64,000 nt of DNA. Source: Saururus chinensis (taxonomy: Eukaryota; Streptophyta; Magnoliopsida; Piperales; Saururaceae). Below are positions 35,349 to 46,717 of this stretch, one piece after another. The stretch's first letter is position 1. Each line of letters begins with the position of its first letter. The notes beneath the pieces were generated by a model. The model ran no database searches and was not told the DNA's origin. It worked only from the letters and a program-made list of their open reading frames with translations. A program made the translations under genes and the position numbers. The DNA lies in assembly GCA_035235625.1 (NCBI GenBank), contig CP141143.1, positions 14,305,092 to 14,369,091 of the forward strand. Reading direction: 5' to 3'.

Positions 35349-37656
35349 ATGGGAGTACAGGCTTATCAAAATACTAGTGGTTCTCCAGGGGTGGAGGAGG
35401 TAGACACTAGACCACCGTTTCAATCTGTCAAAGCTGCTGTTAGCTTTTTTGGTGAAGGTGCCTTTGTGTCAGAGAAGCATGCAGTGAAGCAGGCGAAGTC
35501 TCCAGCCACGGAGGTATGTGTTATACAAAGTTGTTTCAATGGACGAATATAAAAAAAAAATGATGTTTGCCTGGAGCGAAGAATTTTGCTGTATGTCAAT
35601 AACTGCATTATGAAAGTATGTATACGATGCTTGAATTTTATGTCCATGATTGTCTAAATTGTATATATTGCCCATGAAGTTCTTCTCGCGGGTTGAAGAA
35701 TTTTGTGACGTTTTAACTGTTTTTTATTTTAGTATTTCTCATTTGAAAGGTTTTTCTTTTCTAGTACTCCTCTGATATGTTGTGCCAAGCTGTGTTACCG
35801 TTTAGCAATATAGCTTGCGCCATTTCAATCATAATGGAAGCAGTACGGGATTTTATGGAAGATCTTAACTACCACTTAAATTGTAACAGAATGTACTGGC
35901 AAAGGATACAGAGGTTCACTTGGCCCTGAACAGGGTTAAAGAACAGTTAAAGAATGCTGAGATCACCAAGGCCCAGGCTTTAGCTGAGCTTCAGAAAGCT
36001 AAAAAAACTGCTCAGGAATTGACTCACACACTTCACTTGGTGGCTGAATCCAAGCAAATGGCAATCCAGACCACAGAAAATGTTATGAATCAGGCAGAGC
36101 AGCTTGAAAATGGAAGCTCTTTGAACCAGCAGGTAGACAACGACATTGGGCAACACGAGCTGGACATCAAAAGAGAAAATTATGTAGCAGCCATAGGGGA
36201 GCTTGATGCTGCAAAACAGGAACTCAGCAAACTCCAACAAAATTTTAGAAATTCTTTGCATGCCAAATTTGCTGCCTTTCAGGATGCTGAAGAAGCCCCG
36301 TTGTCTACTGATGCTCACGAAGAGAAAGAAGGGAAGTTTTTGGAGAAACTCGTGTCTATTCAAAGCTCTGTGGCTCATCTGAATGATGGTTGTTGTATGC
36401 GAACCAAACAGGAGCACGCAAAAATATTATCTGCTAAGGATGTTTTTCAAGAATCATCCAAACTTGCCCTGCCAGAAACATGGACGAGCTCAAAATCATT
36501 TGTGAAAGAATTTGATCCAGAATTGGCTTTGAAGGCCAAGGGCAAGCTGGCCGAATCAACAACTGAGATAAGAATCTTGCAGCAAGGAATGGAAAAAACA
36601 AGACTTGTGGATATAGAGTCTGTGAAAAGTGTAACAACTGAGCTTGATGGTGCGAAGGAGACTCTGCAGAAGGTGGCAGAAGAAGAAACTTCCCTGCGAA
36701 ATGCTGTGGCGTCCCTAAAGCAGGAGATTGAGAATGTGAAGAAAGAGCATATTGAACTAAAGGAGAAGGAAGCAGACTTAGAATCCGTTGCTGGGAACCT
36801 TCACGTCAAACTGCGGAAAACAAAAGCTGAATTTGAAGCTGCTGTTGCAGGAGGGACCAAGATGGCAGGGGCATCTGAAGAGTTAATCACAACTTTTGAG
36901 CAGATGTCAACTGAATCTATGAATGCGAAGAGGGAAGCGGAACTTATGACGGCAACCGTAGTTGAATTGAAGAAAGAGGCTGAAGGAGCTTGTGTGGCCC
37001 TTGCAGAAGCCGAGAGAAAGCTACAGATTGCATTGAGGGCGGCAGAACAATCCAAGGATGCCGAGGCAATAGCCCTTGATCAGATCAAAGCTTTATCTCA
37101 AAAGACAACTGCTGCTAGGTCATGTACATCAGATGGGGGGGCCCAAGTCACAATCACTAAAGAGGAATATGAAGCCTTGAGCCGGAAACCGGAGAACTCA
37201 ACCTTGCTGGTGGAAATGAAAATCTCTGCTGCCGTAGCTCAGGTTGAGGCTGTCAAGGCGAGTGAGAAAGAAGCTCTGAAAAGATTGGAGCTGAACCAGA
37301 AGGAGATCGAAGAAATGGAGGCTGCAAGGAAGGAGGCTTTGAAGAGGGCAGAAATGGCTGAGGCAGCAAAGCGAGCTGTCGAAGGAGAGCTTCGAAGGTG
37401 GAGGGAAAGGGAGCATAAGAGAGCCGCTGAAACTGCCTCTCTCATTCTGGCGGAAACAGAGGTGCCTTTAGGGACTTCACCTACTAGGCGTGGGAAGGCC
37501 CTCTGCTCACCTGAAAAGAATGGCATAGCCAAGAAGACGGAGAAGAGCCCCAGTTCTAGGAGGGCACTGTTGCCAAATCTGAGTGGCATCTTTCAGAGGA
37601 AGAAAAGCCATCTGTATGGGTCCCCATCCTATCTCCCTGGCGAAAAACCAGTTTGA
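35349..37656 (+). CDS. WEB-family coiled-coil protein
   Basis: Two coding exons (35349-35513 and 35890-37656) give 643 aa. The N-terminus has the WEB/PMI2 family signature VDTRPPFQSVKAAVSFFGEGAF. The rest is almost wholly coiled coil rich in Ala, Glu and Lys (about 60-540). A basic tail contains RRALLPNLSGIFQRKKS. Family members (the DUF827/WEMBL group, for example Arabidopsis At5g55860; WEB1 and PMI2 are better studied) are cytosolic, and WEB1/PMI2 act in chloroplast photorelocation through actin. Whether this member shares that job is inference. Its splice site (GAG/GTATG to TAACAG/AAT) keeps the frame through NVLAKDTEVHLALNRV. No breaks are seen. Confidence 0.92.
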
Positions 37657-37912
37657 GTATTTGACTGACCGTGTTCGACTTAAACCTTCTTCAGCCTCGT
37701 ATTAAGTGCTGTCATCCATGTCTAATTAACGTAAAAAGAGGGAAGAATTTTGTAGGTTTTCTCTAAGTTCCTGTATAGTTTTCCTTTTTGAATAGGGTAT
37801 GTATTATAATCAGAACCCCGTCTCTGACGCTTTTCAGCAGTTGATGTTTGTTAAGATTGCTTAAGCCATGGGTTAAAATACTGAACTCGCTGGGTGACGA
37901 AGCACCTCGGGT

Positions 37913-38870
37913 ATGGTTACACAATCGCCAATCGGGCAGGTAATGCTTTATCTCAGTAGTGGATGGAGTGTTGCTCGTATTACTCATTTTTATGGGATGC
38001 CATTGGATGATTATTTGTTGTGTTGCATACCACACCACCCTCATACTTACAGCAAATCTGAGGTGGTTAACAGATGTGAGTTGCACTTGAGGCATTTTAC
38101 TAGGAATCAGCCCAAGGCATGGTTATCATTCTTTCCCTAGGCATAATGGTCTTACAACATGGGTTATCATATTGTTGCTGGATTTTCACCATTTCAAGTT
38201 GTTTATGACTGCCCTCCTCCCACAGTTCTTCGTTGCGTCCCCTACTAAGCTCTTCTCTTGTTATGAGATTCTTTGTCAACTTCGCCTAGATCTTGTAGAC
38301 GGCTCATTATCGTATGAGGCATATTTATGATCGCCGCCACAAAAACAAGGAATTTTAGGTTGGTGATCTATTTTATCTTCTCCATCAGCCCTGTTGCCAA
38401 ATATCTGCTCATCAGCTACCTAATGAGAAGGTTTTTCATCGCTTCCATGATCGAGTGGATTGATGAGGTAGCCTATCGTTTACAGTTACCTCTAGGGTCC
38501 CAAATACACCTTATGTTTTACATTTCACACACCAAAAGTATGTGGGTGGCCCGTCAACTGTCCATCTGGTACTTCTACATTTGCCATCAAACTCGTCCCA
38601 CTGTATTCCTCATGCTATTTTACAGTTTCTCTGTTCATTGCGGGCGATGTGTTGTACAAGAAATCTTAATTTCATTGTTGTACTAGCCACCAAAGGATGT
38701 TACTTGGGTAATAGAAGATGATTTTCATCTCGTCCTTCCTCCACCTTTGCCCTCAAACACATCCCACCCTCTTCCTCATGCTATCCTATAGCGACGGTCT
38801 GTTCCTCATGGGCAACATGTTGTAGAAGAGATTTTAATTTCATGGTTGCACCAGCCACGGAGAAGCAAAA
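37913..38870 (+). pseudogene. Ty3/gypsy integrase remnant
   Basis: Broken frames carry integrase wording: SEVVNRCELHLRHF and QPKAW (38058-38125), FSPFQVVYDCPPPTVLR (about 38185-38235), and DEVAYRLQLPLGSQIHLMFY (38463-38522), the last matching the integrase C-terminal domain. Several stops and frame changes separate them. A partial duplication of about 100 bases (38630-38700 and 38800-38865) repeats VVQEILIS/VVEEILIS. It is a relic with no host function implied. Confidence 0.75.
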
Positions 38871-39199
38871 CTGCAAGACAAAATCATAGCACTGCTAGAC
38901 AGGATTGCAAAATTGCGATGTAAATATAAAAAATTGCATGCTGATCAAAGAATTGCAATTAGAAGTTAAAAAATTGTGAGATGAAGTGCAAAAATTGGCG
39001 GTTGGTGTCATAAAGCGCCCCAAAGTGCTAGAACACGAGGCCTATCAGGTAATACGAGATGCCAAAGAGATAAAAAATATTTTGTTTGACATGGAATAGT
39101 ACTTTGGAGCCATTCTCCCATAATCTGAAGAAGTTAAGGTTATGCTGGCTACTATATACTTATCTAGTGATGCCAAGATTTGACAAAGGATAAAGTACA

Positions 39200-40630
39200 A
39201 AGAAATTTTGAATAGTTGTCTCCCGTAGTTCTTCGCCGGCGGAGAGGGTGATGGCACTGGAGGATGAGCCTCCAGCCCGCCGGGGCTGGAGTAGTGCTCC
39301 CAACAAGTCTTGGCAGAGTGGTTAGTCCCGCCGCAAATCTAACAGGGTGGCCGAGAGGACCCAAACGCCAACGGTCACGAGGAGAGCCACCATGTGGTAC
39401 GGGTGCTCCACGCCCAGGGGGTGGGGAGAAGATCCCGAGAAGACACCCCCTCCCCCCCCCCCCAATTGGGGCAGTAAGGGCGAGAGCGGGGGCCCCGACA
39501 TAGGGGGCAGCAACTAGCTTGCCAAGGGGAGCCGCTAGGAGGCAACTGAGAGCAGCGGAAGGCGGTCCATAGGGGCTGGGAGGGGAATGGCAACACCACA
39601 AGTACAAAGGGTGGCGGAGAAGACAAAGTACGTGCCAGAGAGACTGTTCAACAACTTGTGGAAGAGGTCAAGGTCCGAAATGGGAGCACCGACCACAACA
39701 AGCTGATTCGCGTAAGATTTGAGGCCATCGAGATACACTGTCATAGTGTCGTCACCTTAGATGTGGGCAGCGAGATGCTCCTTCACATTGAGGATGTGAG
39801 CCGGGGAGGTGGAGAGGAAGCGATCCTTAGCGGCAGTCCAAAGGGTGGCGGCGAACTCAAGCCCGATGAAGTAGCCGAGCAGCAAAGGAGAAATGGTGGC
39901 GTGAACGGCGGTGAGAAGCACCCAATCGATACAGCGCCACTGGGCGGTTGTGGGACAGGCAGCAAGGTCACCGGCAGGGAGGGCACGTGGTGGAGCCGGT
40001 GAGGAACCCCATGACGCCGTAGCCCTTTAGGTGGTTGTGAACTTGAATCCACCAAATGAAGAAGGTGGCAGAGTCACATCACACGATGACTAGCCGGGGG
40101 AGATAGGAGCTAAGGAAGTGAACTACTGCTAGCATGGGAGCGAACATGTCATCGACAGTCGTGGAGGAATGTGGGGAGGAGGGGAAGACAGTGACAAGAC
40201 CAGAGGTGGCCATGGAGTGACCAGGAGAAGCCATGAGGGGGGACTGGGAGAGACGGATTGGATGGAAGGGAGCTCAGGGGGCCGGAGCGGGATCCCGGCA
40301 TGTGCACAGTGACGGCCAAAGGGAAGGCTGTTGGAAAGGGAGGGCCTTTCTGGAGGTAGGGACGTGATAGGGAGGCGATTGGCTAGAGAATATGTCGGAG
40401 AGGACAGGAGGAGGGGGAGCGACCGAATCTAAGGAGGACGACCAGAGTTGGAGGGATCGAGACTGAGGTAGCGCCAATGGGAAAGGAGGCCGACAAGCGG
40501 AACTGGATGAGGAGAGGACCGAACCAGAGGGAGGGCACCATCAATAGAGGAGGGTCGGTGATGGGGGGAGCACCAGACTGGAGGGAGGGTGCTGATGATG
40601 AAGGGCCGTCAAACGAGGGGAGCGTCGGAC
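39200..40630 (-). pseudogene. Ty1/copia gag remnant, GC-rich
   Basis: On the minus strand, the frame 39744-39535 reads DGLKSYANQLVVVGAPISDL and LFHKLLNSLSGTY, the pattern of the copia gag (UBN2-like) domain. Upstream on the same strand, HNHLKGYGVMGFLTGSTTCPP (about 40040-39980) and related segments are the preceding part of gag, in shifted frames. Downstream is Pro/Gly-rich low-complexity sequence. GC content is well above that of its surroundings. No reverse transcriptase is seen. Confidence 0.65.
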
Positions 40631-40959
40631 TAGAGGGAGGGCACTAGAGAGAGCGTCGAACTGGAGTGTTGGACAATGGACTGGGAGAGGTTGAAATGGG
40701 ATGAAGTCGAAGAGGGAAAAGACAAGCTGGCTTTTTGCTGGAAAGGAAAAAAATCAAGCCATTGGGCAGTTTGGCTTTGATGCCATGAGAACAAGTAGCC
40801 AAAAGAATATGCTGCATTGTTGTATATAGCTATATATAAATACATACGTATATTTCTCTTTAGGGAAAAGACAAAGAAATAATTTACATTCAGAGAATGA
40901 CAAGTGGATGGTGGAAGTGCTGAGGTAGCCTTAATATTGTACCCATTTTTCAACAGGTC

Positions 40960-41330
40960 AGGAAGGTCTCCTACAAAGTTCAATTACCACCCTCGATGCG
41001 GATCCATCCCATCTTCCATGCCAACTATCTGAAGCCATACCATACCGATGCTGAAAACCTCTCAAGAAACCACCTTGCTCACGACAATCCTAAAGTCATC
41101 TCCAATGTTAGAGTTCTGGAGGAAATCATCGCCGATCATGAAGTTGAATGAGGCAAGGAGAAAGTTTGTGAATTTAGAATTCCTCACCAAATGGAGGAAC
41201 TTTCCACACAACTAGGAGCTCCAAGAAGAGCTTCTCAACTACCATGCTGATTAAGTCAAAGTCTATCTCCTGGAGCAGCATCAACGAGTACGTCGACGGA
41301 ATTGAGTGGGGGAACATATCATGGATTGCG
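40960..41330 (+). pseudogene. Gypsy (chromovirus) integrase C-end and chromodomain remnant
   Basis: The frame from about 40968 reads VSYKVQLPPSMRIHPIFHAN, YLKPYHTDAENLSRN, then NPKVISNVRVLEEIIADHEV, a stop, and VCEFRIPHQMEELSTQL. The integrase end followed by a chromodomain-like segment is the hallmark of plant chromoviruses. At least two stops disrupt it. Confidence 0.75.
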
Positions 41331-41839
41331 TTTCAGACACCCTACCAATTCACATTTTGCTTTAATTACATGTATTTTTCTTTATTTCCTTGTATTTTCT
41401 TTGTTTATATTTTAAGGTGCTACCATGTTGTTACAACCACGTTGGCTACCACTCTAGCCACATGCAATAAATCTCTTGTGCTATATAGGGGGAGTCTGTT
41501 GTTAGTGTTGTTGGCTATAGTGTTGTTGCACCCATTACTAGTAAACATGTTGATAGTGAACTAGATTTCGTGTTTGTGTTCCATCTGTTTCCATGCAATG
41601 TGACTCTCTTTTTCCCTCTACCTTTTGCGTTGCATGAGCGCCCATAAGTAATTTGCACAATGCATCCGTGCAAGGCAAGTTGTTTGTCTTAAAAAATGCT
41701 TGCTTATTGGGCTCAAGTGCCCAATGGGCACGTCCATGACACTGCGCCCTCCCACCCTCTCATGCTCATATTCACTCACTCACTCATGACATAATTGGAG
41801 ACATAGATGGATTCAACACACACAATGTTAACAGAGCTA

Positions 41840-42030
41840 AAGCTTATCATGGTTGCCAACTAAGCCATGATTTCCCGCCGTTTTGATGAATACAATCGTT
41901 GTTTTGACGAACATAGAGAAGAAAATAGTCGCCGCTTCAACAAGGTTATGAAATCCTATCTCCAGCTCATGCTCGCCCCTTGCTTCAGTCGTGTTCATTG
42001 GAGCCTTCCGACCCCTTTTCCTCTACTATA
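41840..42030 (+). pseudogene. Gypsy gag N-terminal fragment
   Basis: A stop-containing frame includes ISRRFDEYNRCFDEHREENS and RRFNKVMKSYLQLML, like the charged N-terminal part of some gypsy gag proteins. It follows an LTR-like stretch (about 41400-41780). Confidence 0.45.
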
Positions 42031-42430
42031 ATCACCGCCCAAACTATCCCTTTTATGCCATAGGCCATGTCCTCATTGCAGCCTGCAACTTCCTCATTGT
42101 TGCTGGCCACCTAATTCTGGGATTAGTTTGCCGTTTCAGCCCTGGAACCTTATGGCACTGACAACAAACCCACTTCCATAGAGGACCCGTACGTGGAAGA
42201 AGAAGCAAACCCGCCTTAAAAAACATAGCTTCTTGTTGCAGAGTACCTGATGCGTGATCACGAGCAGATGTCCGAACCATAAACATGGTTTTTTCTGTCA
42301 CTGACAGTGGTGTTTCCACCATTTCCATTGACATAAAACACCAAAAGGAAGACTTTTTCTGTCACCGCCCCAATACTCCCATGTCGGCAATCCTAGCCTC
42401 CGTCGATAGTAGAACTTCCTTGATGTGCAG

Positions 42431-45400
42431 TGTCACGACCCAGATTTTTAAAAGCATTTTTAAATATCACGAATGGTAAGTAGCAAATTTTTTTTCTTAA
42501 ATACAAAACAAACCATTCGATTAAATATCCAAGTCATGATAACTGGGGTTCACAAATACAGATATCAAATCATATGATATTACTTAACGTCTGAAAATTC
42601 ATAAAGAACAGCTCACCCATCTAAGTACAAGTCCGTCATCCGTCTGAAAATAAATAACAAGTTAACTCTCACGCTAAAGGTACACTTACGTACCCGAGTT
42701 GCAGACACGAAGAAACATCATCCTATACGTGTCAATCTTGATCTCACTCCTTGTCGCCTGGAAAACCTGCAACAAAGCAAACCAAACAACAACCACAACC
42801 ACAATGGAGCATCTCCGCCTTTAGGAGAAGAGCTTCCAAAGGACAAAAGGTTTTATTAATATTATTCGGATCGGACCAACATCACCCGATGTTAGTTGCC
42901 TACGAACTCATCAGACAACATCTCCAATGTTTCCAACAAGATTGGATCCAGATGTAGTTCTGCCTAGAAGCTACTCTATCCTAATAAGCATAACACCACA
43001 CATGCAATGCTTAAGTATATTTAACCTACATTTTAGTAAGTCATTTAATCGTTCCACTTGTCTATTTAACAAGCAACAACAAGTAATGTTATTAGTTATC
43101 TCACAACTCTTGTTCGACAATTAATACTATCAAATCTATAACTCGGAGATGACTCGCCCCTCGAGAAATCCCCAAACAAAGTACTCCAACCTTGGAGTAG
43201 AGTGTTTAACAGCAGTTTGACCCAAATCCCCAAAGCTCTCAATAGCCTGCCACGAATTTGGGGAAGAGGATCCCAACTGTGCTCATAGACACAAATTGGT
43301 AAGAAACACAAGCCTTCCATAATGCTTATGTAACTCCGCCTTTTGTACGTACTAAATATTCCTGGGAAGACCTACGGGAGACCCGCGGTAAAGACCCTCT
43401 GGTCAATACCTAAACCGTCGTGGCGATGAAGAAGCATATCGCAATCTCCAGCATTATCCATAGAAGCCTCAGGTCTTTATGACCATTGACTTTGCTAAAC
43501 ATCTGAACTTAGACTAGATTATTTTCATCCAGTCAATTATCCACTACATTTGGGTCCTTTTCATCTTGTGAATCGACCCAATAAATAGCTCATCTACTGA
43601 GCTAAGACTCAAAGAACATCCCATAACCATCCTCGGTTCATTAATTAAGGTAAAACTCTATGTCAGGGCCCCATTCAAATCCATGAACCAGTCTCAAACC
43701 CTATTGAGGGTATTTTAGTCTTTATCTTGATTAGATGTTCTCCCTCCAAACCAACAGCAACCCATGTCTCTTAATTAATCTTCATTAATCTTAAGTTACT
43801 GATATAACTTAAAACATAGCAATAATAAATGTAAGCATCAGAATAATCAACATATATAATATGCAGTCACACAAATGCATAAATAATAAACAGAAGCCCG
43901 TTGCATTCCTTTGCAGGGCCAGGGCTCAGAGAATTCAAGCCCGAGAGTGTAATCAACTCCAACACATCGCACGAGTTACATTTTTAATACTCTAGTCGAT
44001 CGACATACTCGGTTGTAGACACGAGTAATTTACTGCCCTAAGCCTTAAGAATTAGGGTCATTCCTCTTGCTTCCCGTGACACTATGACCTAACAAGGTCT
44101 TCGTGTCACTTACTAGTCACACTCCTTCCTTTTGAAGCCGTTCCACATCACTATAACATACCCTAACGCTTAGTGGTTAGGTTATTAGTTTCAATAGAAA
44201 CGGAAAATACTGCCCTTAAGGGTATTAGGGTAATTCTACCCCTTAGGGTATACTACCCTCCCTTGGGTCATTCTGGTCATCACACTACCCTTTTATTTAT
44301 TTTAAGTCATAATCCTCTCAAAAAGCTCCACTCTTAAACTGACTCACGCTTCCATTCACATGAATGTGAGCAGGTCCACTCTAAGGGGTATTTCTGTCAT
44401 TTGGTTTAAGACCTTATTAACATCTAATGGATCCAAAATTGAACTCAAGCATACTACTTGATTTCATGGACTCTGTGTAATTTTCCTAATGTGTGACGGG
44501 GCCGTGAACCCCTTGAACCGACCCAGGTTTTGACTAACGGTTTACTATAAACCCTAAAGGCAAAAGGGTCAATTAACCGCTCACTGGGATTTTTATTCAC
44601 TTAGATATTTATCCTATAAATAGGGTACCCATTAAAATATCACTGAGAATTTTTCTAAATTTTAGATCCACTCATAGGCCCCAAAACCAGAGCCTCGAAT
44701 TCCGGTAAGTTAATTTTATATGATAATTAACTAACAGGGATAAAAAAGTTATTTTACAATCTCTGGGATTTTTCTCTAAATTGAAACTCAGTCAAAATGA
44801 TCCCAAACCTCTCCAGATCCAATAGTAATTTTTTAGGATTTATTTGACACAATTAACCACCTGAACTGGACCCGGTTCACTCTATTCTATTCTAATTTTT
44901 TCTCTTTTTTTTTAAACCGACCCAGACCGGGTCGGTTTGGGTCGACGATCCGCAACGCGGGTCGTCTTCCCTGCGTCCGGCCAGAGGTGGAAACGCCTCT
45001 AGTGGCGCCGCCCCTGGCCGCCACGGCAAGGCGGCGGTCTGGGCTCCACCAGATCGCCGCCAGGCGGCGATCACAATGGGCCTGGCCCCCGCTGCAACCC
45101 GGTGACCGGCCGTGGCCAAAGTCGCCTTTTTTTAAAAAAAAAACTGTGCAGCGCTGCCATTGCGGCGAGGGCTAGCACGGCCTAGGCCGGCGCAGCTGGA
45201 GCTATCGCGGCCTAGACCGGCATAGCCAGGACCGACGTGGCCATAGCCAGCGCGACAAGCGGCTGCCCCCTTTCTTCTTCTTTTTTTTTTATACAGCCTA
45301 ACCCGCACGATGGCTGCGAAACTAGCCATCGGCGGTTTGCTCCGATGTACTTAAATTAGAGTCGGAATGAGGAACCGAACCAGGCGGCAAGAGTTTCTAG

Positions 45401-45700
45401 CCGGGAAAGGAAATCGATCTGCCAGTCGGCGGCTGATCAGCAACCCATATGGCTGGAGTTTAAAAACAATAGTGTTTTCTGCAATTTTAGTCATTATTAT
45501 TAATGCAGAAATTAAACTATATACGGATTTATTTAATAAAACCTTCATTAATATATTTGAAAATAACGGTAACGATCCTACCTTAATCGCCGATCTGTTG
45601 TCGATCTACTGCCGCCAAAGCTTCGCCGGAGTTTTGCCGAAAAAATTCCTCATTTTCTTCACCGTCCATCCAAAACTCCCCTCAAAAAGTCCTAATTAAT
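42431..45700. mobile_element. Inverted relative of the 3.6-kb long LTR
   Basis: It begins TGTCACGACCCAG, the complement of the CGTGACA end at 14519, and is collinear in reverse with 10931-14519 down to about 11350. The shared segments include the lightly degraded passage at 43140-43480 (complement of 13510-13800) and the GC-rich block at 44920-45300 (complement of 11570-11990). The far end beyond about 45700 could not be matched, so this copy is truncated or rearranged. The base pattern before its start is TGCAG; no second copy of it was found. Confidence 0.75.
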
Positions 45701-45953
45701 TCTTTTTATAAGCATGAGATTAATGCTTATAAACTTGTGCATTTATACTAGTTAAAATAATTTAAGTTAGAATGTGCAAAAAGTGGCCCTTTCAGTGTAT
45801 TTAGGCTAGTTTTAAGGGAAATTCATGGTCCGGATGTATGCAAGGATATCCTCGTGAAAATTGATAACACACAAGTAAGTGACATGTTAGCCCACATGCT
45901 CTAGCTTGTACATCGTTCATCCTCATGATTGTTGACTCCTATAGTGCATGTGT

Positions 45954-45978
45954 GTCGTCGATCCTCATGATCGACGAC
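45954..45978. repeat. Short perfect hairpin
   Basis: GTCGTCGATC and its complement are separated by CTCAT. A diverged copy of the motif lies just upstream. No terminator role is implied. Confidence 0.7.
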
Positions 45979-46717
45979 TCCTACCTAGTGGAGGATATCA
46001 TGTAGGAGACGAAAAAAGCTTTTAATTTAAAATAATATTCCAACTATTGCATCATCAAGGATTTGTTTAGCATTACCAAATTTATGACTAATGCAAGGTG
46101 AGCAACAATAAGAGGCTACCACATCATCCTAAAGTGCTAGAAAAACTTGGAAAATGGAACTAACTATTCCCATGTTCACCTCATCCACATGTCTATTAGT
46201 TATACAAAGCCTAGAGAAAACATTTTGCACTCATCAAAGCCCTTAGCAAATAAATATATAAGGTTGGAGCCTATGGTCCAAAGCCAGAACCCAACCCACT
46301 TGTGGCACATGAGCCAAGCATAAGAGGTACTGTTCTATCTTTAAAATCTATAACACATATGCTTAGTATACATTAATATTAATATATTATTGGTAACATA
46401 CGTTAATATGTATACCGTGGATCTTAAAAGTAAGCGGACACCAAGCGTTCTTTGCTGGGCAGCGTGAACAACTCCCGAGTAGAACGTCACTACCTTGCGC
46501 AGTCAAAACATCCGTTTAAGAGAAATCAATGTGCTTCTTTATCCGTAACCCTTCATTAACTCTTAAAACGTCCATCTAATCCACATTAATCCCTGTAATA
46601 ATTGCACGCCTCAAAAGCGTCCCAACTCCCCGGTTCCTGCTTCCGCTCTTCACCTCCTGCCGCCGCCACTTCCTCCCAGCTACAGGCTACAGCTCCGAGT
46701 TACTGGGTCCCACTCAG

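Larger units (their letters stand above)
37657..46717. other. Transposon patchwork between WEB and AIM32-like genes
   Basis: After the 3' flank of the WEB gene the region holds fragments of several retrotransposons, annotated separately: gypsy integrase (37913-38870), copia gag (39200-40630, minus), gypsy integrase/chromodomain (40960-41330), a gag start (41840-42030) and a long LTR (42431-45700). From 45700 to 46500 nothing but AT-rich DNA is recognised, apart from a small hairpin at 45954-45978. From 46600 the GC-rich promoter and leader of the next gene begin. Confidence 0.6.

Noticed and set aside
36801..37589. Minus-strand frames opposite the WEB gene
   Set aside because: Shadows of the coiled-coil codon pattern on the opposite strand.
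39164..40055. Several Pro-rich frames on both strands
   Set aside because: Parts of one decayed copia gag and its low-complexity GC-rich tail; not separate genes.
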